64,000 nt of DNA from Argyresthia goedartella (Eukaryota; Arthropoda; Insecta; Lepidoptera; Argyresthiidae): NCBI GenBank assembly GCA_949825045.1, contig OX463809.1:709501-773500 (forward strand), given 5' to 3'. The translations under genes and the position numbers were made by a program. Under the pieces are notes generated by a model that was given only the letters and a program-made list of their open reading frames with translations, was not told the origin of the DNA and did no database searches. Below are positions 51,830 to 63,845 of the stretch, one piece after another. How positions within the stretch are numbered: the first letter of the stretch is position 1; the number at the start of each line of letters is the position of its first letter.

Positions 51830-54802
51830 AGCATGTCATCCTCTCTGGCAGGGACAGAGCCTGCGCACAACACTCATTGTCTTGCCCTTTGACATAATCA
51901 CTCGTTATAACAAGCCTGAGAATTATGATAGGGTTAAACTTACTCGAGAGTTGCGAACTCTCTACTTTCTAATTAGGTACATCCTTACATAAGAAAATAC
52001 CTACACAAGAGCAAACAAATTGATGAAAATATGCGTGTGAAAGCCCTTCAAGGTGGCAAGAATCACAAATCACGACCGAGCTTGTTGTGCTCGTATGTTC
52101 TCATGTGAATATTCATTCATGTCTAAGAGAGGTTTCCCTTATCAACACTCTTCAATGCAGAAAGTCCACGTGAGGTGTTTGATTGATCAAAGGTGTTTGT
52201 TTTGTTCACTCGGAAGGTCAAAGCGTGACCACATACGTCCTTTATAAATATATTTAGATTTTCAGTTAATATTCGTTGTTGTCGACAGCTGATTGCGAGT
52301 TTGCGAGTCATGTCATCCGGTCCACGCAACCACTGAACGAATATATCGGAATTGGCAATAGGACAGCATTAATCAAGATGCCATATGTGCACAATAATCG
52401 TTCATAAACACGAACGTGAATTTACATAGTTGATTTTTAGTAACAAGTATGTTTTTGGTTTGCTGCAGGCATCCACAATATTATTGTAATCATTCCAACA
52501 CTGTGCTTTTACTTGGTTTAGTACGGTACGAGATATGCTCAGATCTAGTATTGTTTATATTACAATAACAACTTCTAAAACTAACGGCCATAAGATTATA
52601 AAATAAAGTGATTATGATAATCATCCTGTCAAAGAGCTTTGAGTGAAAGCGAAAGTGATAATGTTACTCTGAACATTTATCGGTTGGTTGTCGAGTAGAA
52701 ACAGCGTCGTCCATGTATGAGTCTTTATCTGTTTAATTGAGTATCTTGGATATTCTCGTATCACACCGTGCACGGCATCCAATGGTCCATCGGAGAGTGG
52801 TCAATCAATCACCACCCGAAACCGGGACATAAGTACAAGCATTCTCGGCGTGAATCAAAGAGGCTGACAATTAGCACGTGCGCTGTACTGTTATGCTAAT
52901 ATTGACTCTGGCGAGACGTGACTGCGCTTCAAAGTGACTATACGGAGTCAGGGTGTCGATATCGATCATCGTGTATAACTCATTGGGGTCATTCACGATG
53001 GACGTCTGCACAGTTGTGAATCAAGAAGACCGGACGACTATCTCGTTGGTCACAGAAGTTTGTTTGTTTTTTCCGATGACCGATAAAGTGGTCGGATTTT
53101 TGGAATACCCATTTTGTTTTGGTGCAAAGTACGAGAAAGTAGCTACATGTGCTTTTTAGAGGTTCAATCTGATAAATCATAACAATGGTTTGGAGGATTA
53201 ATAATGTAGATAAAGTATCAGGATAGTCTCCAAAATTAAGTGTAACAACTGTAGCCAAGGTGAATGTGTCCAGCAAATACTAAATTAAATGTCACCGTGA
53301 ACAATCATCTCTCAAGCCCTTGACATAAAAGTACTCGTACCTTTCGTAACTATGTCACATTGTCTGACGCGCTAGCTTTAGTGTATCCGGAGCCACTTGC
53401 TTTTCTTTGCGCCTGCAAATATAATTTAGACTTGTCAGTTTTGCTATGAACTAAAACTTGAGATACATTCGTCTCGTTCATCCAGCAGCCGCGCATGTGT
53501 GCCGCCGTACGTAACGGTCCGACTCAGTCGTGTGCCCGACGTTGTTAGCTACCATTAAAACTGATTCGTACAGCTATCATGACACGAGCGAGAGGTTTAA
53601 CCTCAATGAGATGCTCTAATGATACCCCGCTCGCAAACTAAAGACTAAAGGCCCGGTGATAATGGGAAGAAGCGTTCAAAGAAATGTTAAATGGACTGAT
53701 TCATAGTACCGCAATCAAAATTGACCAAGACCGATGTCGGGCATTGAGCTCTTTCACTGTGTTTCGCGGGATGTCGTGAATCGCGAAGTCATGATTCTCG
53801 TGAATCACATTTGTCTATTTGCAACTGTTATACTTAATTCTGATGCAGGATCTCGCAGTGAAAGTATGAGCAACCATTTACAGTTGAAGGTTGCCGGCTA
53901 GAGAAAGCCCTAGAGGCGTTAAGTGGATGTAAATTGACTGCTCACTTTGATTGATGCCAGATTCATTGTTAGTATTGAATCGAAGCCACACTCGTCCTCG
54001 TTTGGTGATGAATTTCTTCGCTCGAGTGTCATCGGGTCAACAAGTTTACAGTTGTCGTTTAGCACTCATCGAATTGGAATACAAACAAGGCCGACATTGT
54101 TTGCAGTTGTAATTTAACTGTTTGCAAAATATGGCCCGTGTTTGCCAAACTCGTGTGGTATTGTTTTATCGGCCTGTTGCACCCAAATTGTAACACATAC
54201 CTGACTATAACAAAAGGAAAATTCCTTTTGTTATATTTAGTAAGACATTTGCTTCAAATTGTTTGAAAACTGCGTAATTTATTTATTTTATGTATGTTAT
54301 ACAGAGTATTCGATAGGTCTTGAAAACTTGAAAGTAAAGGACGTTGCATAAATTAGTATGGATTCTGGGCTAAATGCTCTACTCTACAGCAATGAAACCT
54401 GTGCCATTTGATTGGTTATAATTCGTTTTATTTAATACTGTGGCAGCTGAGCCGAAATCGGTCGCGAACATAGTGTCCTTTGACGATTAGTGGGTTGTCA
54501 TATTTTATAGGGTTGTTTGGGACGTCATTATGAACAACTTTTATTAACAAACCGATTTGATCAGACCAACTTTATTTTACAAAATGCATTATAATTATGT
54601 CTTAAAATCAATCAAGAAGCATCATTTTCAACTTTGTACGCCTGGTCCTTTATTTTCACACACAATTTTCCCTTGTCTATTGTTTGTTACCGACGTCGTC
54701 GAAGTTTTCTGCCCTCATCGCCTGCGGTAGCATAGGTGAAGAAAACATTCTCTCGTGTCCCGGATTCTTGTATGATTGTAAAGTCGCCGTCATGGAAACT
54801 TA

Positions 54803-54842
54803 GTGTGGGGCCAGAAGCAAAGTACCTATAAATATATGTTAG
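54803..54842 (+). mobile_element. SINE B 3' fragment, copy 5
   Basis: AGTGTGGGGCCAGAAGCAAA followed by GTACCTATAAATATATGTT matches the end of SINE B. The head and body are missing. Confidence 0.6.
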
Positions 54843-55274
54843 ACGACAGTCGTAAAATTTCAATCTAAGCCGTACACGAGTGCAACCACATCAACCACAG
54901 CTCAGCTGTCGCCCGCCCGCCGCAGTAATGCAAGCCCGCGTGATGCAACCAACTGCAGTAGGCAGGTGATGCGCTTTCCGACACTCGACACATTAGCCCA
55001 GATGAGCTGCAGCTACGTTCTAATGGTTTTATAAGTGAAGGGCATCGCTGCACCGGCCGATGATTCAAGGACGACTCCTTTTACTGATGAAGCTTGTGGC
55101 ACCGTTTTAGTATCTTAGATGTCCAATGTGCACTGTAGTTGATGTCACAGTGACTATTATCTTGATGAGATTTCAGCCATTATAAAAAGTGTGGATTTCT
55201 TTGATCTTTATCCGCACAACTAATTAGTTGTCGGTCAATTGACCGAGGGAGCGATGCGTCCAGTTTCGAGAATG

Positions 55275-55720
55275 GCCAAAATGGCTTTTGTCTGTCTGTC
55301 TGTCTCTTCTCGCCTACAGGTCGTATTTTGTCTGTCTGTCTGTTCTCGCCTACAGGTCGTATTTTTCAACCGAGTTTGACGAAAATTGGCACACAAGTTC
55401 CTTGGTTATTTTTTTAATTCTTTATTCATCCCGATTTTTGGTTGAAGGAGACCAGGGGAGGAAGTTTGCTGTAGCGCTATATATCGAATCATCGATCAAA
55501 TTTGAAAGGCACACTGAGGACTTTATTCTACATAAGATGTTACGAAAAAAAAAGGGGAGGCACTTAGGGGTATTTCCACCCTCCTGTAACTATGTTTTAA
55601 ACAAAGCTAGACATCAGAATTTTCTGCAACTAATTACTGCCACAATTTACAAAGGCAAATTCCCAAAATTCTGTCAATTTGAACCAATACATTTGACTGG
55701 CATCTGAACTTCCTGCGACT
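55275..55720 (+). repeat. Dispersed-repeat-like sequence with (GTCT)n
   Basis: Two tandem TTTTGTCTGTCTGTCTG...CTCGCCTACAGGTCGTATTT units, then TTTGACGAAAATTGGCACAC, which resembles 3' regions of common insect LINE repeats. The 139-codon frame (55288-55707) begins in the GTCT microsatellite and is not taken as a gene. Confidence 0.5.
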
Positions 55721-56279
55721 AATAGGCCACAATTGAAATAGGCAAATTCCCAAAATTCAGTCAATTTGAAGTTTGAACCAATGGATTGAAAACGACAGCC
55801 GTTCAAAGTTCCGCCATTTTGTCACTGACTCATCGTCGATCATCAATATTCTAATGTAATTCTAGCAGACCTACAAGCTTGAAATTTTATTCAAGCCAGG
55901 TTCACGTTCACGTAGGTTTAGTCTTATAATCGTTACGTGGTTTCGTCTCTTTGCAGAATCATCTTATTGAGCGTAACATCGTGGCACGTGGAAATTGAAC
56001 GTTCTGCGGTTACGATAAAACAGTGGTCTCATGATTTTATGCAAATCAGTTACATCCGTCGAACCTACTTATAAATATTATGTCATGGATGCTACACGCG
56101 TATTCAATAACATATTTCAAAAATATGTTTTATATTCACCAGCGTTGGCATACATTGGCATATATTTGTAAATATTTTACTGATTTTTGTGTAGCGTAGG
56201 TATGAAGGTAGCACTAAGTAGGGATGGTAAAAGTGCATTATTGTTGCCTACTTACAATAAAACATTAGATGTTTTGATT

Positions 56280-56375
56280 TGGCGAAATTCATCGCCTAAG
56301 GGAGGGAAATGGGGGATTAAAATTTGAAAGGGCTGGCTATTTTAACACGAAGCCGCGGGCAACGGCTAGTTACTT
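56280..56375 (+). mobile_element. RTE-like LINE tail fragment
   Basis: GGCGAAATTCATCGCC..., GAAGCCGCGGGCAACGGCTA and GTTACTTAC are the phrase type found at ends of Lepidopteran RTE elements. Too short to place more exactly. Confidence 0.4.
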
Positions 56376-57594
56376 ACTTGTTACTTCCTGCGGCGCGGCG
56401 CTACAACCCTTTGTGAGTCTTGGCAGTATACAACTAAAACTCTTACGACCATTTGCACTAAACGTAAGTTACGCTTGTCCTAGTTAAGATTCACCTAAGC
56501 CTAAGAACAGCCTAGCTAAAACATTTGATTTCACTGACAGATTGGACTTAGGAATGGCTTATGGTTAGTGCAATCATTTATTTTTTTGATAGGAGCAAAA
56601 AACAAGTTAGGAAAGAACTTAGGCGATTCTTGTGTTTAGTGCAAACAGGTGTAAGTCTCTCTGTCTATAAATGCTTTCATCCTCACTGTCCGCTCTTGAA
56701 ATCTCACAATAGTTGAATTTCGATCATATTGCGAAACTAAAAAAGAAATGCACATATGGATTTGCTTGCATACTCAAGGCTGCGGCACGCCGCAGGCGGG
56801 ACAGGGGCGGGTCGGTAGCGGGGCGGGCGTCAAATACAAGAAACTATGAACCAAAATCGAAAGCGGGCTCTGATATGTCGGTTGTTGCCATTTGACCATA
56901 CATTTGACAACATTGACAACCGCCCCGCACCTGCGCCGCCTGCGATGTACCGAACCCTTAATTGTAGACGCATGTCCTGCTTCGTTTGAGTCGAGATGGT
57001 AGAGGACAAACATCATGTTTCACAAATTGCTTCAATTGATTCATCAACTAGCGGGTTCAAGAGCTTGTAGCACTTTTATCAAGTGACAGAGGAAGTGAAT
57101 CACCACCACGTTCATGATTGCAAATGTTTGTTATGAATGCATCCATTAGAAGGACATCCACCCAAAGATAATTCAATATGGGTCAAATCGCTACATTGAT
57201 TTACCTACATTTGGTCGAATGCATTTTGAAAAATGTTCTTTTTAACTTTTGATCGATGGGAAATCTGCATTTTCCAACTGCTAACATGTTTGCAGATCAA
57301 CGCCCGTGAGGAGGACTCGTTCGGTCGCTGGCTTGCGTACGCGCTGACACGAACTCGACAATAGAGAATAGACTAATAATCTTACGTTTGACATACTAAC
57401 CTGCCATATTAAATGTGATCCAAATTTTGAATCAATGTCACATGTAAATTATGTCTTCGTTATACTGCGAAAACCAATTATCTCCAAATTTTGCTTGAAA
57501 TACTGATTACGTTTTCGCACTCTTTCGTCTGCGAAATCCCTTTGAACGCTATGTTGCATACTTTTGGAGATAGTGAGTATGAAAACCAATTAAA

Positions 57595-57850
57595 GTTCTT
57601 TAAAAAGCCCGAACTCGATGGGTATACAAGTAAGAATGCCAGGTTTCGTCTACCACCTTCCAAGTCCATCATCGCATCAGGTGGCGATGATGACAACATG
57701 GCTAGGAGATGTGAATAGGACTTGTCAAGACGAATCTTATGAGCCCAAATTCGATGGGTTTACAAGTAAGAATCATAGGGTCCTCTGGACCTTCAAGCTC
57801 CTTCTTCAGACCAGCTCGATGGTACCATATTGTTGTATCGTCATCTGAAC
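57595..57850 (+). repeat. Diverged two-unit repeat related to 8880-9360
   Basis: CCGAACTCGATGGGTATACA and CCAAATTCGATGGGTTTACA are about 150 bp apart, each followed by AAGTAAGAA and an ACCTTC(A/C)A(A/G)... block. AGGACTTGTCAAGACGAATC and GAGCCCAAA recall the 121-bp tandem at 8880. Confidence 0.55.
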
Positions 57851-59094
57851 ATATCATACTAAGTGTCGTTATGGTAGAATAGCTACGAGTGGGTGAAAAT
57901 TCAATTCTTAGTGCTCACATGTTATTTAATTAAAAGTGGACCTCATATTAAGGTGTTTAAAATGAAAACATTCCAAGTCTTAATAATTAATCGCGCAATG
58001 CCATTGCTAATTCATAAAGTTTAAACATGTGTGTTCTGTAACTATAACTAGGTATTGTACCTGCATAACAAACATAGCATTTAGCAAAGGCACCAAACAT
58101 TCTAAACAACTTAAATATGAATAAAATCATATTTTTCAATCGAATTAGTGGGCAGCGTATCGTTACGGAGATATGGAAATGATTTCCTACGTCAGCGATA
58201 TAGTCGCTTGCGCACTCAGAGCACACGTGTGTGTAGTGTGTGTCTATGTGCAGTATGTAAATCTGCTATATTAGGAAACCGGGCAACCACCGCAACGTTC
58301 ATTATCGCTTTTTGCATTCGTGTTGTTTGCAGGACATCATTACCGACACCGCCGTTGAACAAATAGTATTATTTTCTTCAGCTGTTTGCCATTTATTTGT
58401 ACAGTTTCAATTTGCACAACATTACAAAAATCCAATTCACAATCTATACCTTACCATGCCATGGAATTTGCATCAACAGATATACCTTATTATTATAAGG
58501 CTTGTTTTCCAATGTCTGTAGATATCAGTACATTAGATACAGATCTATCAGCGAATGTTTATATCTTCTTCCAACATTTAGCTTCGTGCTTCTGGAGGCG
58601 CCTTGAAATCGGATATGCTATCGAATTAATACATGGATTGGTTTTATCGATTTAATGTGTTGCCTTTATCAGCTATCATGCTGCATGGTACGGTATGACA
58701 TGCATGCGTATCTGCGCTTTTTCTCTTCAATATAACTGTCGCTGGTCACCCCTTGTCACCTCTTTCTAAATGACTCGTCGATCGTTTTTTAATCCTAACA
58801 GTAAGCTTAATGACTAATCCTCGATGTAATCTATATCGCGTGTGATAAGTACGAGGTTGTTATCTACATTTATCTGTAAATTGTCGAAGAAATTCCAAAA
58901 AATACTGTTGCCAAATTCATGTTTAGTCATTCAATTTCTTTGAAAAAATATTTTACAGTCTTGGCTTAGAGCTGAAGTTTGCATGTTCGGAAAAGGAGAT
59001 GGCTAACCGACTGAATCAGCCAGCAATGTAGAAAGACTTCTCACTAGCCAATAGCTTTTAAATATTAATTGATATATTACTTATAAAATAAAGG

Positions 59095-59335
59095 GATCTT
59101 GGTCGACCCAGGAAGCGCTGGAGTGACGAATGAGGGTTTTCTGACTTTGTACTATCTGACAGCTGTTTAGGCCTGACGCCTACGAGGCGCCGCCTGGTGG
59201 CAGAAAAAGTATCGAAAACCCTCATTGAGGTACCAAAACAACAACGTGGGGGGTAGCCCAGAGGCGCGAAGAGTAGAGGAGAGGAAGAGAGGCCTTTGCC
59301 CAGCAGTAGGACGATGTAGGCTAATATTATTAATA
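59095..59335 (+). mobile_element. LINE 3' tail split by a small MITE
   Basis: The left part GGTCGACCCAGGAAGCGCTG and right part GAAGAGAGGCCTTTGCCCAG followed by GTAGGCTAATATTATTAATA look like the C-terminal and 3' end of an RTE-type LINE (compare 47900-47980). A 98-bp MITE lies between them. Confidence 0.55.
59129..59226. mobile_element. 98-bp MITE with 13-bp perfect TIRs
   Basis: AATGAGGGTTTTC (59129-59141) and GAAAACCCTCATT (59214-59226) are perfect inverted repeats. The interior holds CTGACAGCTGTTTAGGCCTG and GAGGCGCCGCCTGGTGGCAG. Non-coding. Confidence 0.8.
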
Positions 59336-59454
59336 TTACTTATACTGCCTCTCTATTTATTTTGTACAACTTGTATGAAATTATTATAGCAGTCTTTGTC
59401 TTTTGTAGAACTTGTATGCAATAATTATAGCAGTATTTGTGTCTGTTACATAGT

Positions 59455-59510
59455 TAAAGGCATTAAAACACTAGTGTGGGTTTATGAAACGGGCCGAAAG
59501 GCGAGTGAGA
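59455..59510 (+). repeat. MITE-like repeat M fragment, copy 4
   Basis: AAAGGCATTAAAACACTAGT and GTGGGTTTATGAAACGGGCC then GAAAGGCGAGTGAG match the 5' section of repeat M. Confidence 0.7.
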
Positions 59511-60224
59511 AGTATTTGTACATGCTTAGGCAGTCGTTTAGCCATCTCCTTTGTGTACTAAGATGATCTAAATTCACGTACAATAATTACAATTAGTAAT
59601 TGAGCGTAAAGTTGTCTGTTACTAATAAAAAATACCGGAGTTTTGTTGATTCGTTGTTTTAAACCCGATTGGATTTTAAGTACGTGTTTTTACGATACGG
59701 AAGATTTAAGATAATGTGGGAAAAAGGTGAATTTTCGCTATATTTTTACAAAATAGTTCCTCTTTTAATAAGCAAACAAGGCATTAAAGCCCCTTTCCAG
59801 CTAAATAAAACAATAAAACATACGTGTTTGAGCAGAAATTTTGCAAAATAGCATTTTCTGCGAACGGTAAAATTATAACAATGCGGCCACATTTCTCGCA
59901 GCTCCGCGTCGGTCCGTTGCGATATTTGTGTTTAATTGCCTATTCAGTGAGAAGCTTTGCCGGGCCGGGCCGGGCCGGGACGGGATGGAAACCGGACCGG
60001 TCGGTCCACGGGAGCCAAGGACGACGGATGATTGTCTAAAGCTGGCTTTTAAATACAAGTCTTTGTCGTCAGTGTCGATGTCAGTATTACACGGAAGGGC
60101 AGCAGATCATAGCAGGCGTAGACTTAGAGTTGAGTTACGCCCATAGGTATGGGATAAACTCTTTGAAAGAAGACTTTAAATTCAAACTCACGAATGCCTA
60201 ACTTCGTAATATAAATAAATACAA

Positions 60225-60515
60225 ATGACCCCACCGAGGTGCACAGACCTTTACCCGGACACGGGGATGATTCAGCCATTCTCCATCACGCTGGAGATGG
60301 AGGGATTTTACGACTGCTACTACCAAGTAGCGATAGTAGCCGGGACCTGCAGCTTAACGTGTCATCCGAAACACAGAACGTCCGATAATGTTTTTAAAAT
60401 AACTTAATTACATATGACATTGGTACCTGGTCAGCATCGTATTCCAACCTGCATCTCCTGCGTGAGAAGCAAGCGTGAAACCCACTAGAGCACTGAGCTC
60501 TTCGTCACTTCGTAT
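60225..60515 (-). mobile_element. SINE A, copy 3, with a divergent 3' body
   Basis: The minus strand starts GAGCTCAGTGCTCTAGTGGG, then TTCTCACGCAGGAGATGCAG, GTTGGAATACGATGCTGACC and GACGTTCTGTG. Beyond about 60375 the body (AGCTGCAGGTCCCGGCTACT) differs from copies 1 and 2, so the tail is either a different subfamily or an adjoining element. The short plus-strand frame at 60225-60407 is incidental. Confidence 0.65.
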
Positions 60516-61347
60516 ATACATGAATATTTAGAACGAGAACTTTAGGAATATCGAAGTATCTTCTCTGCAAGTTGTAGAACTCACGCTGATTCGCTTTTAG
60601 ACACTTGATCGAAAGCCTTTTGCAAATGCATATTCCTTTTATGCAATCTGAACTCTTCAAGTTGCCATATACAAAGTCGTTTACCCGTCAGAGAATGTCA
60701 TTCGAATGCAGCTAGCATGAATAAGATATGTTGCAGTAACTGGTAATAAAATCACCTCAGTAAGAGAAGTCTTCAAAAAACTTGATATTTTCTACACCAG
60801 CACCATAACACTCATAACGTGTTACAGAATCTAGAAGTTATCGAGACATCTATTAATGTTTTCCGGTTTAAAGCTCGATTACACATGTTAATTGAGTTGA
60901 TACGTACTCTATTTCACTAATATTACTTTCAATCATCTCGAAGTCGATACTCGATGTTAATTTTATAGCTTTCTGCTGCTCATCATTTATTCCTCTGCTC
61001 CTTAATAATCTCTTAGTATTTCATTATTCAATGTATTATATGAGCCTTTACATTCACAGGTATGTAGTTTCACTTATAATGTATTGGTCAAATTTTCAAA
61101 AGATGGCAGAATTGTACGTTAAGCCTTACAGATTACATTTATACTCTGAAATACGTTTTGCCACTGGCGGCTTTGTCCAGCTGATAATATTTGCGATTTG
61201 ATAATTCGTTTTTATATTCGTTCCGTTTTTTTAATGTTTTCTCATAAAAATTATTATTAGCTTATGATTCCTTAACTAGTCTTTTTTTCTAGCAAACCTC
61301 AGTTAGGAAAAATGTTTTTTAACCGACCGCCGCGCTGTTCTTTACAG

Positions 61348-61539
61348 CCGGGCGACCCAGGCGTGGTGGTGGTGGACGCTGCAGCGGCGGCGGCGGCGGC
61401 GCGCTCCGACTCTGACTCGGAGGCGGAGGCGGAGGCCGGGCCGCCCTCGCCCTGCCGGCTCAAGTTCGTTAACGACAATGTGCTCATCAACGGCAAGTCC
61501 AGCATACAGGCGCGGCAGAACAAGGACCGGCTCGCCAAG
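61348..61539 (+). CDS. Taperin/phostensin-like protein, second coding exon (64 codons)
   Basis: Acceptor TTCTTTACAG|CCGGGC at 61347/61348 and donor CTCGCCAAG|GTTAGT at 61539/61540. Both ends are phase 0, so the exon is 64 whole codons and joins the frame of 36539-38443. It encodes PGDPGVVVVD, an alanine run, the acidic SDSDSEAEAEAG, then SPCRLKFVNDNVLINGKSSI and QARQNKDRLAK. R-L-K-F fits the [RK]-[VIL]-x-[FW] docking motif for protein phosphatase 1, consistent with a taperin/phostensin-type PP1 regulator. The exon is GC-rich like the first. The C-terminal exons are not in the window. The family is inferred; the exon boundaries are strong. Confidence 0.8.
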
Positions 61540-62020
61540 GTTAGTACAGCACAGCTGTTACTTCTTCCTACACACCTGTTTCGCCTGAGCGCCGCCTGGA
61601 GGGGGAGGGGGTAGCAGAGCATTGGAAATAAGAAAGATGCACACATGAGCGAGAGAGAGAGAGGTAACACTTCGCTCAGGCGCCATGAAACTTGGTGACT
61701 TGTCTCGTAATCGTCGCCAGTCCAAACACGTCTAGCGACAATCGGACTATCTATCTAAGGTTCGGGCTTCGAAAAGAGTATGGCGCGATACACGCATATA
61801 CCTATCATCATCATCATCATCTCGCCCTGTCACTCCTCATCAAGTTTCCATTTGTTCCGACCTTGGCCGTCTGCTCTAGCTCCGCTCAATCCATACCGCC
61901 GGCCCATAGAATAGACCTGCCATACATATTTGAAGCCCGAACCTACGACATCTCCCGATGATGTCGGCGTAGCGGGAAATGGGTTCACTATTACCTCAGA
62001 TACTGTAATATTATATCAAT
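61540..62020 (+). other. Start of next intron, no feature
   Basis: Downstream of the GTTAGT donor. Contains (GA)n near 61650, a (CAT)n run near 61806 and no further exon. Confidence 0.5.
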
Positions 62021-62021
62021 A

Positions 62022-62198
62022 CTATTACTAAACTTTAGTACTACTATGGGGGTAATGCTACCTACTATTACTAAAATTTAGTACTACTATGGGGGTAATG
62101 CTACCTACTATTACTAAACTTTAGTACTACTATGGGGGTAATGCTACCTACTATTACTAAACTTTAGTACTACTAGGGGGGTAATGCTACCTACTATT
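62022..62198 (+). repeat. 43-bp tandem repeat, about 4 units
   Basis: The unit is TACTATTACTAAACTTTAGT plus ACTACTATGGGGGTAATGCT plus ACC, nearly identical between units except for GGGGGG and AAAATT variants. Confidence 0.93.
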
Positions 62199-62199
62199 C

Positions 62200-63130
62200 G
62201 ATAAGCATCGCACAAGGATATCGCAGGCTTCAGTAGTATAATATTGGGCAAGTTAGGAAGGAGGATACTTTTCCGTTGTGGGAGGCTCGCTGGCATGTCC
62301 TTCAACCGCATTGGACAAGCGAGGACGCTTTGGAGGAGTAGGGCGAACGCGGTGAGGTTCTGTGAGATTTAGAGAATTCTCTCACACCTGAAAATGTGTG
62401 TGACTTCCCATTACTATACTATTGCAGCCTGCGATATGCTTGTGACAGGCTTGTCAAATAGCAGCATTACCCACTGGTGGTAGTCAAATGTTTGCACTCT
62501 ACTTTGAGATATACTTCATTCAAGAGCAGGCAGGTACACACGAACGTAACACAGATGAGGAGCGATGCGGTAACAAAACAAATCCGTTCAGTGTACCCGA
62601 TAACTGATCGCGGAGCGCACCCGTCGTGATGCAACAGCGGTTCCGTGTCCCGCGTTGTCGGTGACCCCTCGTGGGAGTCACGCGACCGTCACACCTCGCA
62701 GCGAGTGACATTCCAAGATCGGACCCCCATACGAACAATAGTTAGGACGGGAAGCGCCTTCCGAATGAAAGTCTGTCCGGGACCGAGGTAAAGCACTTCT
62801 TTAGAAGCCCACTGTAGATACAAGTGATTTCTCTTCGCAATAATACGGAAGCAAAAGAATGTTGGCTGAATCACTGGTGGTTCCCCTGACAGAGGTGTAA
62901 GGCCAAGGATAGCGTCTCTGTTCTTCTAACATCGTCAATGAGCGCTCGGTCACGGCCTGCCGCGCCGACTCCCACGTGTGCGCGCCGACCCGTGAAGCGG
63001 TCGACGACTCGGAAACTCGGGGATCGCGAGAGACATCTCTAGCTTGTCTATCATCTAATTAGGCGCATGCACACAAGGCTGGGGCCCTATTCTGATAGGT
63101 TCAGAGACAATAACGCAAATACGACGGTCA
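62200..63130. other. Intronic sequence, no gene recognised
   Basis: A mixed-composition stretch with short frames on both strands and no splice-bounded exon or known domain. Confidence 0.35.
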
Positions 63131-63139
63131 ATTTGTTAA

Positions 63140-63182
63140 CGCCAAACAATGAAGAGGTACCTAAACTATTCATTGTTTGGCG
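63140..63182. repeat. Perfect 14-bp hairpin
   Basis: CGCCAAACAATGAA (63140-63153) pairs with TTCATTGTTTGGCG (63169-63182) around a 15-nt loop. Confidence 0.7.
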
Positions 63183-63559
63183 TGTGGACTTTTTACGGTA
63201 ATTTCTAATCATATGAATCAGTTATTGACCAAAGACAAACGGATTACAAAAATGTCAAGTAATGTATATCTAAAGTTGACTTCTCGTAGTCGTCGTGTTA
63301 TTGTCACTGAAGCATTATTGTTCACCGGAATAGGGCACCTGATAGTGTGCTTGGAGGGAATGTGAAGGAATTCTATTGTCGCATTCCGTAGTGTTTCTGA
63401 GGTTCACTATAACGACGTCTGAGGTACGACATGAACTAAGTGCAGCTCCCCAGCTCCCTTAATCACTTACTCAAATCGATCGCTAACAACTTTGTAAAAG
63501 TGAGTTCCCACAGCATCAATCCAACTAATTGTATCGTAAACTGTATTGTAACAGCATCA

Positions 63560-63690
63560 ATAACTAATAATAAAATTATAAATGTGAAAGTAGCTATGTT
63601 TGTGTGTTTGTGCCTCAATCACGCTAAAACGGCTGAACGGATTTGAATGAAATTTAGCACATAGATCATTTGTTAGCTATATTAACATAT
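63560..63690 (-). mobile_element. RTE-like LINE 3' end, minus strand
   Basis: AATAAAATTATAAATGTGAAAG, TGTTTGTGTGTTTGTGCC and CACGCTAAAACGGCTGAACG, then GATTTGAATGAAATTTAGC: the reverse complement of the words seen at 28880-29640 (CCGTTTCAGCGTGAAAGA and CAAATTTCATCC). Confidence 0.6.
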
Positions 63691-63812
63691 AGGATACATT
63701 TTATGCGACTGCACCAAAAGGAGGGTAACGTTATCTCAGTAAATGATAACTAACACAATTGAAAACCCAAACTCAATGTTTTCATTGTAAATAAACTCAT
63801 ATACATGACGAA

Positions 63813-63845
63813 AATAAAAGAAAAAGAGAGAGAGAGAAAGAGAGT
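63813..63845 (+). repeat. AG-rich microsatellite
   Basis: AAAGAAAAAGAGAGAGAGAG continuing AAAGAGAG: simple repeat. Confidence 0.85.

Larger units (their letters stand above)
38444..61347 (+). other. 22.9-kb intron of the taperin-like gene
   Basis: GT (38444) to AG (61346-61347), phase 0. The acceptor CTGTTCTTTACAG has a normal pyrimidine tract. The intron holds minisatellite, SINE, MITE and LINE sequence (listed separately) and no convincing nested gene. Stretches 38700-39545, 40070-41980, 42450-43320, 43720-44390, 45780-46690, 47100-47840, 50310-50600, 50890-54800, 55720-56270, 56400-57590, 57860-59090 and 60520-61340 show no feature I can support. Confidence 0.75.

Noticed and set aside
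55288..55707. 139-codon open frame
   Set aside because: Starts in a GTCT microsatellite, overlaps a repeat-like region and shows no domain.
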